From: Gammaproteobacteria bacterium
GTDB lineage: Bacteria; Pseudomonadota; Gammaproteobacteria; Steroidobacterales; Rariloculaceae
Direction of reading: 5' to 3'
Length of the DNA stretch: 64,000 nt
NCBI GenBank assembly: GCA_017577365.1
Contig: PKRJ01000015.1
Coordinates: forward strand, 1 to 64,000
Under the pieces are notes generated by a model. That model had not been told where the DNA came from, did not search any database, and saw only the letters and a list, made by a program, of their open reading frames with translations. The position numbers and the translations under genes are program-made. Shown in pieces: positions 48,028 to 56,689 of the stretch; position 1 is the first letter of the stretch, and every line of letters begins with the position of its first letter.

Positions 48028-49098
48028 CTACTCGAACGCGAGCACGCGGGAGAAGAACGGCAGGACGTGATCCCCGTAGCGCTCGGCGACCCGGTTCGTG
48101 TGGTCGCCCTCGTAGGTCTCGAACGTGTGCTCGATGCCATACGACGTGAGCACCTCGGAGAACTGCCGATTCGCGCCGATGAGGTTGTCCTGCTCGCCGC
48201 AGTCGAGGGCGATCGCGTCGTATTGCTTCAATGCCGGCACGTACTGATCGACCATCACGAGCGGCACGTTCGCGTTCCATTTCATCAGCGCGAGCTCGTT
48301 GACCTCGCCGTTCTCGAGCGGAAGGTCGAAGAAGAACGGCGGCTTCTTCGGATTCGGCGACCAGGCCGCAGCCTGCGTGAGCTGCACGCGCGCGAAGATC
48401 GGCGCGCCCTTCGCCTCGTCCGGCGTCTCGAGGGCCGCCGCCTGCTCCATCATCGGGCCGGTCGCCTCGAACGGCGCGACGCAGCACGAGCTCATCGCGT
48501 AGAAGGCCGCGTAGAGGTCCGGGTACTTCATCGCGATGCGCAGCGTGCCGTAGCCGCCCATCGAATGGCCCGACAGCCCGCGGCTGCGTCGCTCCGGAAT
48601 CGTGCGGTAGCGCCGATCGATCTCCGCGACGAGATCGCGCGCGATGAAGCCCTCGAAGTTGCCGCTCGTCACGGAGTTCGAGTACATTGCGCCGCCGAAG
48701 ATGCCCTGAGAATCGGGCAGGACGATGATCATCTCCTTCGCCGTGCCGGACGCGATCGCGCGATCGGTACGCTCCTGGAACTGGATCATTTGCGCCCACT
48801 GCTCGGCGCCCGGAAGCCAGCCGTGCAGCTGGTAGACGACCGGATAGCGCCGGTTCGTATCCGTCGAGTAGCTCGGCGGAAGATAGACGAGGACGTCGCG
48901 CTCGGCGGAGTTGCCTTGCAGGTTACCTTCGATCGACGGCGAATGAACCTTGATGCGCTCGATCGTGCCGCGCGCGATCTCTTCCGCGTTGGCCGTGCCG
49001 ACGAGGAGAGCCGCGCAGAGCGCGGCCGCGCCGACGCTTGCGACCGTCGGCAAAACGCCTCGCGCCGAGATTCTCGTGACTGTTCTGGTCGGTTGCAT
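48028..49098 (-). CDS. Exported esterase (putative esterase D/alpha-beta hydrolase fold)
   Basis: A 356-residue protein with a signal peptide (about 1-38, ending in NAEEIA). The alpha/beta hydrolase elements are YQLHGWLPG, the nucleophile Ser in SGHSMGGYGT (about 185), and a late His in FETYEGDHTN; Asp or Glu completes the triad. This fits the PF00756 esterase family (antigen 85/esterase D-like). The secreted or periplasmic substrate cannot be told. It is divergent from trkH across 100 bases and convergent to the 104-residue gene. Confidence 0.85.
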   Translation of the reverse strand: MQPTRTVTRISARGVLPTVASVGAAALCAALLVGTANAEEIARGTIERIKVHSPSIEGNLQGNSAERDVLVYLPPSYSTDTNRRYPVVYQLHGWLPGAEQWAQMIQFQERTDRAIASGTAKEMIIVLPDSQGIFGGAMYSNSVTSGNFEGFIARDLVAEIDRRYRTIPERRSRGLSGHSMGGYGTLRIAMKYPDLYAAFYAMSSCCVAPFEATGPMMEQAAALETPDEAKGAPIFARVQLTQAAAWSPNPKKPPFFFDLPLENGEVNELALMKWNANVPLVMVDQYVPALKQYDAIALDCGEQDNLIGANRQFSEVLTSYGIEHTFETYEGDHTNRVAERYGDHVLPFFSRVLAFE

Positions 49099-49155
49099 GT
49101 ACCCCCTCCGAAGCGTTGTCGATCCCTGGCGCGCATCTTAGCAGGCTCGGGACGC

Positions 49156-49161
49156 TACAAT
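49156..49161 (+). promoter_or_regulatory. Candidate -10 box for trkH
   Basis: TACAAT, 38 bases before the TTG start of trkH. The -35 region is not clear. Confidence 0.35.
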
Positions 49162-49199
49162 ACCGCCGCCTGCGCGAAGGGCAGGCGGAAAGGGCGTCC

Positions 49200-50645
49200 T
49201 TGAAGCTTGCCGTCACAATCCGGACTCTCGGCGTGCTGTTCATGCTGTTCAGCACGACGCTGATCCTGCCGCTGGCGGTGTCGCTGGTGTATCGCGACGG
49301 CCAGGCCGCGCACTTCTCGATCACTTTTGCACTTGCCGCGGCGATCGGGCTCGCATTCTGGCTGCCGGTGCGCAGGCGCCACAGCACGATCAGGACGCGG
49401 GACGGCTTCGCGATCGTCGCGCTGATGTGGACGGCGATGAGCGTGCTCGGCGCCGTGCCGTTCATGCTCGCGCTCGACCTTTCGTTCGCGGACGCGTTGT
49501 TCGAATCCGCATCCGGCTACACGACGACGGGCGCGACGGTGCTTTCCGGGCTCGACGAGATGCCGAGGTCGATCCTGCTCTACAGGCAGGAGCTGCAATG
49601 GCTCGGCGGCATCGGCGTGGTGGTGCTGTCGGTGGCATTGCTGCCGATGCTCGGCATCGGCGGGATGCAGCTCTATCGCGCGGAGGTGCCCGGGCCGTTC
49701 AAGGACGAGCGCGTGACGCCGCGGATCGCTCGCACGGCGCGCCGCCTCTCCGAGCTCTACGTCGCGTTCACCGCGGCGTGCGCGCTGTGCTACTGGCTCG
49801 CCGGAATGGAGCCGTTCGACGCGATCGCGCACGGCATGGCCACCGTCGCGACCGGCGGCTACTCGACGCACGACGCTAGCATCGCGTATTTCGACAGTCC
49901 GCTCATCGAGCTCGTCGCGATCGTGTTCATGCTGATCGGCAGCATCAATTTCAGCGTGCACTTCCTCGCGTGGCGCACGCTGCATTTCAAGCTCTACGGG
50001 CGCGACACGCAGACGCGCGTCTTTCTGTCGCTCGTCGCGATCCTCACGGCGTTCACTGCGCTCGTGCTTTATGCGGCAGGCACGTACGAAAGGCCGACCG
50101 AGGCATTGCGCTACGCCGCGTTTCAGGTGGTCTCGTCGATGTCGACGACCGGTTTCTCGACGGCGAACTTCTCGCTATGGCCGCTCGCGCTGCCGGTGCT
50201 GATGATCTTCGCGAGCTTCATCGGGGGCTGCGCGGGCTCGACGTCCGGCGGACTCAAGGTAATTCGCTTCGTAGTCCTCGCGAAACAGGCAGGCGTGCAT
50301 TTGAAGCGGCTGATCCACCCGCGTTCTCAGAACCCGGTGCGCGTCGACGGACGCATCGTCCCCGATAGCATCATCGACGGCATCTGGGGCTTCTTCACCG
50401 TCTATATCGCGGTGTTCGCGGTCCTGATGCTCGTGCTGATGCTCGACGGCGTCGATCAGGTCACGGCGTTCGGGGCGGTGGCGACGACGCTGAACAATCT
50501 CGGACCGGGGCTCGGCGAAGTGGCGGTGACGTTCGCCAGCATGAGCGAGCCGGCGACGCTACTGATGGCGTTCTCGATGATTCTCGGCCGGCTCGAGATC
50601 TTCACGTTCCTCGTGCTGCTCACGCCGGCGTTCTGGCGCCGTTAG
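49200..50645 (+). CDS. trkH: Trk-type potassium uptake membrane protein
   Basis: Ion-translocating subunit of the Trk system. 481 residues, equal to E. coli TrkH (483). Four pore-loop repeats are visible, including SASGYTTTGATVL, ATGGYSTHDASI, MSTTGFSTANFS and TLNNLGPGLGEV, with the selectivity glycines. TTG 49200 is chosen: it follows an AGGCGGAAAGGG ribosome-binding site and gives the family N-terminus (KLAVTIRTLGVLFM); upstream codons to 49116 are leader. No trkA gene is near. An RNA hairpin follows the stop. Confidence 0.92.
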   Translation: MKLAVTIRTLGVLFMLFSTTLILPLAVSLVYRDGQAAHFSITFALAAAIGLAFWLPVRRRHSTIRTRDGFAIVALMWTAMSVLGAVPFMLALDLSFADALFESASGYTTTGATVLSGLDEMPRSILLYRQELQWLGGIGVVVLSVALLPMLGIGGMQLYRAEVPGPFKDERVTPRIARTARRLSELYVAFTAACALCYWLAGMEPFDAIAHGMATVATGGYSTHDASIAYFDSPLIELVAIVFMLIGSINFSVHFLAWRTLHFKLYGRDTQTRVFLSLVAILTAFTALVLYAAGTYERPTEALRYAAFQVVSSMSTTGFSTANFSLWPLALPVLMIFASFIGGCAGSTSGGLKVIRFVVLAKQAGVHLKRLIHPRSQNPVRVDGRIVPDSIIDGIWGFFTVYIAVFAVLMLVLMLDGVDQVTAFGAVATTLNNLGPGLGEVAVTFASMSEPATLLMAFSMILGRLEIFTFLVLLTPAFWRR

Positions 50646-50658
50646 GGCGTAAAACGAC

Positions 50659-50684
50659 GCGAGCCCGGGCGATGCCGGGCTCGC
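50659..50684. terminator. Intrinsic terminator between trkH and the bactofilin gene
   Basis: GCGAGCCCGG pairs perfectly with CCGGGCTCGC over a 6-base loop. On the minus strand the stem is followed by GTCG then TTTT (50654-50651), so it should end the bactofilin transcript; on the + strand it lacks a T-run but may still help end trkH. Confidence 0.75.
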
Positions 50685-50703
50685 GCGAGAGTAGTGAGCC
50701 TGT

Positions 50704-51249
50704 TCAGTCGGACTTGCCGCCCGCTGCAGCCTCCGCGGGTTTCGCGCCGGGACCGGGAACGGCTTTCGGTGCGCTCGAGAGCGGTGCCACCGAGCCGCTG
50801 CGCTTCTGGCCGACGATCGCCTCGACGGCCTCGGCATCCATGTCGATCGTGCCCTTGAACCGAGCGCCGTCCTCGATCGTGATGCGCGGCGAAACGATGT
50901 TGCCCCTGACCTGCGCGCTCGAGCGCACGACCACGCGCTCGACGCCGACGAGGTCGCCTTCCGTCAGTCCCTCGACCTCGATCGAGTTCGCGACGACGTT
51001 CGCCTTCACGCGACCCTGCGGGCCGATCAGCAGCCGATGCTCCTTGAGCTGCACCGTGCCCTTGACCTCGCCCTCGATGAGAAGATCTTCCTCGCCGCGC
51101 AGATCGCCGTCGATGCGGATCGACGGGCCGATGACCGCGATGTTGCGGGAGGTCCGCGGTGCGTCGCTGGGCGGAGTGAAGCTCGGTGCCTGATCGTTGC
51201 GCGCCATGTCCTGTCCCTTGTCCGTGCCCTTCTTGCCGATGTCGAACAT
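50704..51249 (-). CDS. Bactofilin (polymer-forming cytoskeletal protein)
   Basis: A 181-residue protein of the bactofilin (DUF583) family, which forms nucleotide-free filaments used in cell shape, polarity or stalk/pilus positioning. Disordered N-terminal 35 residues and a Pro/Ala/Gly tail flank a beta-helical core (IGPSIRIDGDLRGEEDLLIE, VEGEVKGTVQL and further repeats) with regular hydrophobic spacing. It is monocistronic and convergent to trkH. Confidence 0.92.
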   Translation of the reverse strand: MFDIGKKGTDKGQDMARNDQAPSFTPPSDAPRTSRNIAVIGPSIRIDGDLRGEEDLLIEGEVKGTVQLKEHRLLIGPQGRVKANVVANSIEVEGLTEGDLVGVERVVVRSSAQVRGNIVSPRITIEDGARFKGTIDMDAEAVEAIVGQKRSGSVAPLSSAPKAVPGPGAKPAEAAAGGKSD

Positions 51250-52327
51250 ATTGCCCCCGTGTCGAAGCCGAATGAGTGCGCCTGTCGCCGCGTGGAGTGC
51301 CGGCGTCCGCCGCCGGTCCGAAGTCTTACCATAATTCTGCCGGGGTGGGTGATTCTGTGCGCTGCGTCACGGTGCGTGCCGGTTTGCGGCCTGGGCTAGC
51401 GATCGGGCCTAACGGGCGTATCGACGCTCTTGGCTCTTGCCGATGAGTACGCCTATCCCTCATTTCTCCGTTGCCTCGTTGCTGCGCGGCGACCGCCTGG
51501 ACGGAGAGTGCTTGACGAGACCGCGCAATAGCGGCGTTGCCCACCGAATCGGTTGCCGAGCAACCGTGCAACTTTCGTCGATGGCAGTGCCTCGCTCCCC
51601 GCCGAAAAGGGAGAGACTTTGCGGAACGAGGTGGCTCTCCTAGGTCGCTATAGCGGCGCAGGTCTGCCGGCTTCCCGCAAACACGATGCAAGCCGGTCGA
51701 ACATGTGTTTATGACAGCGTGCAGAGCCCGCTTTACTGTTTACTCGAGTGATCCGTCTACCGGGAAGCGCCACATGAATGGACTTGTTGTCCGGATTCCA
51801 CCAGAGGGCGATTTCGATCGAAAGGCTCTTCCTGGCTCAATCGTTATTGTTCTTCTCTTTCTTCTTTGTCATGACTTCGATCTCAGAATAATCCTGGGGA
51901 CGAATACTCTGGAAATTTCGGAAGGCATTGGTGGAGCGCAATTAACATAGTGCCGAGCTCAGCCGTCGTTCAGCACTTGCGAGGCGTGCTGGACGGGCCC
52001 AACGAGAAAGGACGGGAACAGGCAGGCCGTCGAGATCCGGTCGTTCGGCGCGATGACGGGTGGGATTCGGCCGCGATCTGCTCCCGATCGGCCGGACGGC
52101 GCGGCCGCTCGGCGCAGGTCGACAGGTTTTCTGCGAGTCGCAGCTACCAGAGCCCATCGGGCCGGGAGAAGCCTCCGATGCTTCCGCACATCGGCCGTCT
52201 GCTCGAAGCGGCGTGCGCGGCGGCGGCCGGCTTTGCTCATGGGCGCGCCCTCGCGAAATTCTCCGACGGTGCTTTCCGCACCGATTCCGCATCGTCGAGG
52301 GGCGAAACCGGAAGCGTCTGAAGAGAT
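51250..52327. other. 1.08-kb intergenic stretch without a credible gene, partly AT-rich
   Basis: Between the start of the bactofilin gene and the 3' end of tRNA-Glu. The right and left flanks are GC-rich, but the middle is much poorer in GC: bases 51841-51900 have 23 of 60 G+C. Open frames inside (68-123 codons) lack ribosome-binding sites and have Arg-rich or random composition, so I see no convincing gene except a marginal one at 51774. The first part must hold the bactofilin promoter. It may be degraded DNA at a tRNA-linked integration site. Confidence 0.5.
51774..51950 (+). CDS. Marginal small open reading frame
   Basis: A 58-codon frame opening MNGLVVRIPPEG with a hydrophobic segment SIVIVLLFLLC. 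GGGAAGCG lies upstream of the ATG at about the right distance. It lies in the AT-rich part of the intergenic region, unlike its neighbours in composition. It may be a remnant or chance. An in-frame start at 51705 gives 81 codons. Not a confident gene. Confidence 0.2.
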   Translation: MNGLVVRIPPEGDFDRKALPGSIVIVLLFLLCHDFDLRIILGTNTLEISEGIGGAQLT

Positions 52328-52403
52328 TGGCGCTCCCTACGAGACTCGAACTCGTGTTTCCGCCTTGAGAGGGCGGCGTCCTAGACCGCTAGACGAAGGG
52401 AGC
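52328..52403 (-). tRNA. tRNA-Glu (CTC)
   Basis: 76 bases on the minus strand. Acceptor GCTCCCT pairs with AGGGAGC, D-loop TCTAGCGGTCTAGGA, anticodon loop CTCTCAA with anticodon CTC, T-loop TTCGAGT, and an encoded CCA end. This is the standard gammaproteobacterial tRNA-Glu pattern. It is divergent from pcnB and its 3' end faces the empty 1.08-kb stretch. Confidence 0.97.
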
Positions 52404-52433
52404 GCTGGGTGCCTAGGTTCGGCGAGGGCTGCT

Positions 52434-52462
52434 ATGATAGCCAAGATTTGTACGAGGTTGAA
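52434..52462 (-). promoter_or_regulatory. Candidate promoter for tRNA-Glu
   Basis: On the minus strand TTCAAC (52462-52457) and TATCAT (52439-52434), spaced 17 bases, stand about 30 bases before the tRNA 5' end. The overlapping plus-strand TATGAT (52433-52438) could serve pcnB in the other direction. Confidence 0.5.
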
Positions 52463-52477
52463 CCACACGGACGCTAT

Positions 52478-53809
52478 TTGAACTCCACGGACACCGAATC
52501 CCGGCCACTTCCCAAGATCATTCCCCGTTCCGAGCACCCGATCAGCCGGGCCAACATCTCGAACAACGCGCTGAAGGTCCTGTATCGGCTGAAAAACGCC
52601 GGCTATTCGGCGTTCATCGTCGGCGGCGGCGTGCGGGACTTGCTGCTGGGTCGCCATCCGAAGGATTTCGATGTCGTCACGGACGCGCGGCCCGAGGAGG
52701 TGGACGCGCTGTTTCGCAACTGTCGGCTGATCGGCCGGCGGTTCCGCCTCGCGCACGTCCGCTTCGGGCGGGACATCGTCGAGGTCGCCACGTTCCGCGC
52801 GGCCGGCGCGGCCGGCGACGACGACGATCGGCTGCACGACGAGTCGGGCCGCATCCTGCGCGACAACGTCTACGGCACGATCGACGAGGACGTCTGGCGG
52901 CGCGATTTCACGATCAACGCGCTCTATTACAACATCGCCGACTTCACGCTGTGGGACTACGTGTCCGGCCTCGAGGACATCAAGAGCCGGACGCTGCGCC
53001 TGATCGGCGACCCGGAGACCCGCTACCGCGAGGATCCGGTGCGGATGCTCCGTGCCGTGCGGCTCGCGGCGAAGCTCGAGTTCACGATCGCGCCCGAGGC
53101 GGCCGAGCCGATCCCGCGCCTTGCGCCGCTCCTCGCGGACGTGCCGCCGGCGCGGCTCTTCGACGAGGTGCTGAAGCTGTTCCACGCGGGGCACGCGGTG
53201 CGGTCGCTCGAGCTGCTCCGCGAGTACGGGCTCTTCCAATACCTGTTCCCGAGGACGGAGGAGGCATTCCGGGGCGAGGACGGCGCCGCGGCGCTCGAGT
53301 TCGTCCGGATGGGCCTCGCGAACACGGACCAGCGGATCCAGGAAGACAAGCCGGTTACGCCGACGTTCCTCTACGCGGTGCTCCTCTGGCCCGTGATCCG
53401 CGCCGAGGCGAAGGCGCTCGAGGCGGAGCGCTACGCGCCGGTCCTCGCGATCACCGAGGCGGCGCATCGCGTCGTGACCGAGCAGCAGCGCCATACGACG
53501 CTGCCGAGACGCTTCGCGTCGCCGATGAAGGAGATGCTCGCGATGCAGCCACGGTTCGAGAACCGCCGCGGCCCGCGCGCCCAGCGGCTGCTCGAGCACA
53601 AGCGCTTCCGCGCCGCGTACGACTTCCTCGTGCTGCGCAGCCGGTGCGGGGAGGTCGACCCCGAGATCGCGGAGTTCTGGACGCGGGTCCAGGAGATGAC
53701 GCCCGAAGAGCAGCGCGAGGCCTTCGGTGGCAGCAAGCAGCGTCGGTCGGCCCGGCGGCGTCGCGGCCGCCGGCGCGCCGCAGCCGCCGGCACCTTCGAC
53801 GCCGCCTGA
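52478..53809 (+). CDS. pcnB: Poly(A) polymerase I
   Basis: Adds poly(A) tails to RNA 3' ends. 443 residues. The nucleotidyltransferase signature GGGVRDLLLGRHPKDFDVVT holds the catalytic Asp pair; NALYYNIADFTLWDYV is the following conserved block. The C-terminus is Arg-rich ([15 protein letters not shown]), as in PcnB proteins. TTG 52478 is chosen because homologues begin shortly before IIPRSEHPISR; TTG 52448 is possible. It is divergent from tRNA-Glu, with overlapping promoter elements. A CCA-adding enzyme would lack the Arg tail and the PcnB-type N-terminus. Confidence 0.9.
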   Translation: MNSTDTESRPLPKIIPRSEHPISRANISNNALKVLYRLKNAGYSAFIVGGGVRDLLLGRHPKDFDVVTDARPEEVDALFRNCRLIGRRFRLAHVRFGRDIVEVATFRAAGAAGDDDDRLHDESGRILRDNVYGTIDEDVWRRDFTINALYYNIADFTLWDYVSGLEDIKSRTLRLIGDPETRYREDPVRMLRAVRLAAKLEFTIAPEAAEPIPRLAPLLADVPPARLFDEVLKLFHAGHAVRSLELLREYGLFQYLFPRTEEAFRGEDGAAALEFVRMGLANTDQRIQEDKPVTPTFLYAVLLWPVIRAEAKALEAERYAPVLAITEAAHRVVTEQQRHTTLPRRFASPMKEMLAMQPRFENRRGPRAQRLLEHKRFRAAYDFLVLRSRCGEVDPEIAEFWTRVQEMTPEEQREAFGGSKQRRSARRRRGRRRAAAAGTFDAA

Positions 53810-53875
53810 TTGACCTGCCCCCGTCCGAATCCGGTAAAGTCCCCACCGGGTTCAGGGGGCGCAAAACCATAGCCA

Positions 53876-54550
53876 ATGGAACAGAACTCGGGCGTCATCC
53901 CTGTCGACGGGCCGCGCTTCATCGTGATCGAGGGACCGATCGGCGTCGGCAAGACGAGCCTCGCGAAGCGCCTCGCGCAGAGCTTCGCGAGCGAGCTCAT
54001 TCTCGAGCGCGCGGAGGAGAACCCGTTCCTCGAGCGCTTCTACCGTAATCGCCGGCACGCCGCGCTGCCGACGCAGCTTTTTTTTCTGTTCCAGCGCGCG
54101 CGGCAGATCGAGCAGATCCGCCAGGCCGACATGTTCTCGCCGGTCCGCATCGCGGACTTCCTGATCGACAAGGACCGGCTGTTCGCCGAGCTCAACCTCG
54201 ATCCGAACGAGCTCGCGCTCTACGATCAGGTCGCGGCCACCCTCGACCTCGATCCGCCGAAACCCGATCTGGTGGTTTACCTCCAAGCGCCCGCGAGCGT
54301 GCTGATGCGGCGCATCGCGGCGCGCGGCATCCCATACGAGCAGTCGATCGACGAAGCGTATCTCGAGCGCTTGGGCGAGGCGTACGCGCGGTTCTTCTAC
54401 GATTTCGATGCCGCGCCGCTCTTGATCGTGAACGCCGCATCGATCGATCCGATCCACCGCGAGGCGGACTATCAGGCGCTGCTGCACAGGATTCTGCGCA
54501 TCCGTCACGGCCGCCACTACTTCAACCCTGCGGCCGAAGCGCTCGGTTGA
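53876..54550 (+). CDS. Deoxynucleoside kinase (dAK/dGK type)
   Basis: Phosphorylates deoxynucleosides. 224 residues. P-loop EGPIGVGKTSLAKRLA (about 19-34), ERAEENPFLERFYRNR with the conserved Glu/Arg near the substrate pocket, DRLFAELNL, and a lid near VLMRRIAARGIPYEQ. The family (PF01712) includes deoxyguanosine/deoxyadenosine kinases. In related genomes this gene lies in a cluster with folK and panB/panC; here pcnB precedes it and panC follows, without folK or panB. Substrate preference is not readable. Confidence 0.85.
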   Translation: MEQNSGVIPVDGPRFIVIEGPIGVGKTSLAKRLAQSFASELILERAEENPFLERFYRNRRHAALPTQLFFLFQRARQIEQIRQADMFSPVRIADFLIDKDRLFAELNLDPNELALYDQVAATLDLDPPKPDLVVYLQAPASVLMRRIAARGIPYEQSIDEAYLERLGEAYARFFYDFDAAPLLIVNAASIDPIHREADYQALLHRILRIRHGRHYFNPAAEALG

Positions 54551-54611
54551 CGACGAGCCAGCGGGCTCGGGCGCTTCGGTAAACTAATCCATCCAACGCG
54601 AGGATCTCGTT

Positions 54612-55472
54612 TTGTCAGAGCTGCCGACGGTCACTACCGTTGCCGACGTGCGCGAGCGGGTCGCCGGTTGGCGAGCCGCGCATCAGACCATTGCGTTCGT
54701 GCCGACGATGGGCAACCTGCACGACGGCCACTTAAGCCTCGTGCGCCTCGCGCGCAAGGCCGCGGATCGCGTCGTCATGTCGATCTTCGTGAATCCGACC
54801 CAGTTCGGGCCGAGCGAGGACTTCGCGGCGTATCCGCGCACGCCGGAAGAGGATCGGGAGCGGCTTTCGCAGGCAGGCGGCGTCGATCTTCTGTTCGTGC
54901 CGTCGGACGGCGAGGTCTATCCGTTCGGCACGCGGGACGCCGTGCGCGTGACGCTGCCGCCGCTCGCATCCGAGCTCTGCGGTGCGAGCCGGCCCGGGCA
55001 TTTCGACGGCGTCGCGTCGGTCGTGAGCCGCCTGCTGAATATCGTGACGCCGGACGTGCTCGTGCTCGGACGCAAGGACTATCAGCAGCTCGTGCTCGTC
55101 GAGCGGATGGTCGAGGACCTTCGGATGTCGGTACGCGTGATCTCCGGCGCGACGGTCCGCGAGCCTGATGGGCTAGCGATGAGCTCGCGCAACCGCTATC
55201 TCACGTCCGACGAGCGCGCGAAGGCGCCCGCGCTCTATCGCGCGCTCGCCGCCGCGCAGGCCGCGCTCGAGGCCGGCGAAAAGGATCATGCACGGATCGA
55301 GCAGGACGCGATGCGCGCTCTCGAGCAAGCCGGCTTCGTCCCGGACTACGTCGAGATTCGACGCGCACGCGATCTCGGCAAACCGTCGCCGGGCGATGCC
55401 GCATCCGACCTCATCGTGCTCGGCGCGGCCCGGCTCGGACGCGCGCGCCTCATCGACAACACGAGTCGCTGA
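54612..55472 (+). CDS. panC: Pantoate-beta-alanine ligase
   Basis: Joins pantoate and beta-alanine to pantothenate. 286 residues. The adenylation motif VPTMGNLHDGHLSLV carries the HxGH residues; GRKDYQQLVLVERMV and SSRNRYLTSDERA are the classical later blocks. Start TTG 54612 follows AGGATC as a plausible ribosome-binding site. The 3' end overlaps the convergent queG by 23 bases. panB, usually adjacent, is not in the window. Confidence 0.95.
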   Translation: MSELPTVTTVADVRERVAGWRAAHQTIAFVPTMGNLHDGHLSLVRLARKAADRVVMSIFVNPTQFGPSEDFAAYPRTPEEDRERLSQAGGVDLLFVPSDGEVYPFGTRDAVRVTLPPLASELCGASRPGHFDGVASVVSRLLNIVTPDVLVLGRKDYQQLVLVERMVEDLRMSVRVISGATVREPDGLAMSSRNRYLTSDERAKAPALYRALAAAQAALEAGEKDHARIEQDAMRALEQAGFVPDYVEIRRARDLGKPSPGDAASDLIVLGAARLGRARLIDNTSR

Positions 55473-56577
55473 CGCGGGCGCGTCGCCGCTCGATCGCCCA
55501 TTCGACGTGCTCGCGCACGATCGGCGACGGATGGTTCGCGCGCTCCGCGAGCGCCGCGTCGATCTCGGGATCGGGCGGCGCGTTCCCGAGCGCGACCGCG
55601 ATATTGCGTAGCCAGCCTTCGTAGCCCGCGCGGCGGATCGCGCTGCCTTCGGTCCGTCGCGACCATTCGTCCTCGGTCCAGCGGAAGAGCGCGACGAGCT
55701 TCGCCGAGTCGAGGCCGTGACGCGGCGCGAAGTCGGGGAGCGCGGCTTTCCTCGCGAACTTGTTCCACGGGCAAAAGAGCTGGCAGTCGTCGCAGCCGAA
55801 GATCCGATTGCCTAGCAGCGGGCGCAGCTCCACCGGAATCGAGCCGCGCAGCTCGATCGTCAGATACGAGATGCAGCGCCGCGCGTCGAGCTCGTACGGC
55901 GCGACGATCGCGCCGGTCGGGCAGACCTCGAGACACGCGGCGCAGGTGCCGCAATGCGCGCTCGCCGGCGCATCGATCGGCAGCGGCAAATCCGTGAAGA
56001 TCTCGCCGAGGAAGAAATAGGAGCCCGCGTCGCGGGCGATGAGATTCGTGTGCTTACCGATCCAGCCGAGACCGGCGTTGCGCGCGAGCGCTTTCTCGAG
56101 CACGGGCGCGCTGTCGGTGAAGACACGGTAGCCGAACGGACCGACGTGCGACTCGATCGCGCGGGCGAGCTTTTGCAGGCGCTGCCGCATCACCTTGTGG
56201 TAGTCGCGGCCGAGCGCATAGCGTGAGACGTACGCGAGGGTCGGATCGCGAAGCGTTTCGACCGCGTCCGCGGCGTTGTCGGGCCAATAGTCGAGGCGCG
56301 CCGAGATCACCCTGATCGTGCCCGGCACGAGCTCCGCCGGCCGCGAGCGTCTCGTGCCGTGGCGCGCCATGTAGTCGAGCTCGCCGTGCCGGCCGAGCGC
56401 GAGCCAGCGCTCGAGCTTCGCTTCGTCGTCGCGCAGGTCGATGCCGCTGATGCCGATCTTGCCGAAGCCGAGCGCCGCCGCCTCTTCGCGGATCCGATCC
56501 GCGAGCGCGACGAGCTCCGCCGGCGACAGCGTCCGCCGGTCGACCGTCTTCGTCGATGGATGCACGTGCTCGGTCAT
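55450..56577 (-). CDS. queG: Epoxyqueuosine reductase
   Basis: Cobalamin and Fe-S enzyme that makes queuosine from epoxyqueuosine in tRNA. 375 residues. Two [4Fe-4S] motifs (CGTCAACLEVCPTGAI near 205 and CDDCQLFCPWNKFA near 255) follow a DUF1730 domain with DYHKVMRQRLQ; the conserved Asp and the GWIGKHTNLI region fit QueG. Divergent from nnr with a 112-base gap, as in E. coli. Confidence 0.94.
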   Translation of the reverse strand: MTEHVHPSTKTVDRRTLSPAELVALADRIREEAAALGFGKIGISGIDLRDDEAKLERWLALGRHGELDYMARHGTRRSRPAELVPGTIRVISARLDYWPDNAADAVETLRDPTLAYVSRYALGRDYHKVMRQRLQKLARAIESHVGPFGYRVFTDSAPVLEKALARNAGLGWIGKHTNLIARDAGSYFFLGEIFTDLPLPIDAPASAHCGTCAACLEVCPTGAIVAPYELDARRCISYLTIELRGSIPVELRPLLGNRIFGCDDCQLFCPWNKFARKAALPDFAPRHGLDSAKLVALFRWTEDEWSRRTEGSAIRRAGYEGWLRNIAVALGNAPPDPEIDAALAERANHPSPIVREHVEWAIERRRARVSDSCCR

Positions 56578-56677
56578 CTCGGGGTGCTCGCGGAGCGCGA
56601 TCGAAGGCTGCGGCGCAGACGTTGCGGGTGGCGACGCGATGAAACGTAGGCCGCCGCGGCGGTCGACAGGCTCTCAG

Positions 56678-56683
56678 TATAAT
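56678..56683 (+). promoter_or_regulatory. Candidate -10 box for nnr (leaderless spacing)
   Basis: A perfect TATAAT ends 6 bases before the nnr ATG at 56690. Since transcription usually starts about 7 bases after the box, the mRNA would begin at the start codon. No good -35 is seen. Confidence 0.5.
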
Positions 56684-56689
56684 GGCCCG

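Noticed and set aside
51326-52321. Open frames of 116-123 codons in the intergenic region
   Set aside because: Random or Arg-rich composition, no ribosome-binding sites, overlapping in several frames.
52053-52481. Open frame on + through tRNA-Glu
   Set aside because: It reads through the complement of the tRNA, giving the familiar pseudo-peptide seen over tRNA genes. Not coding.
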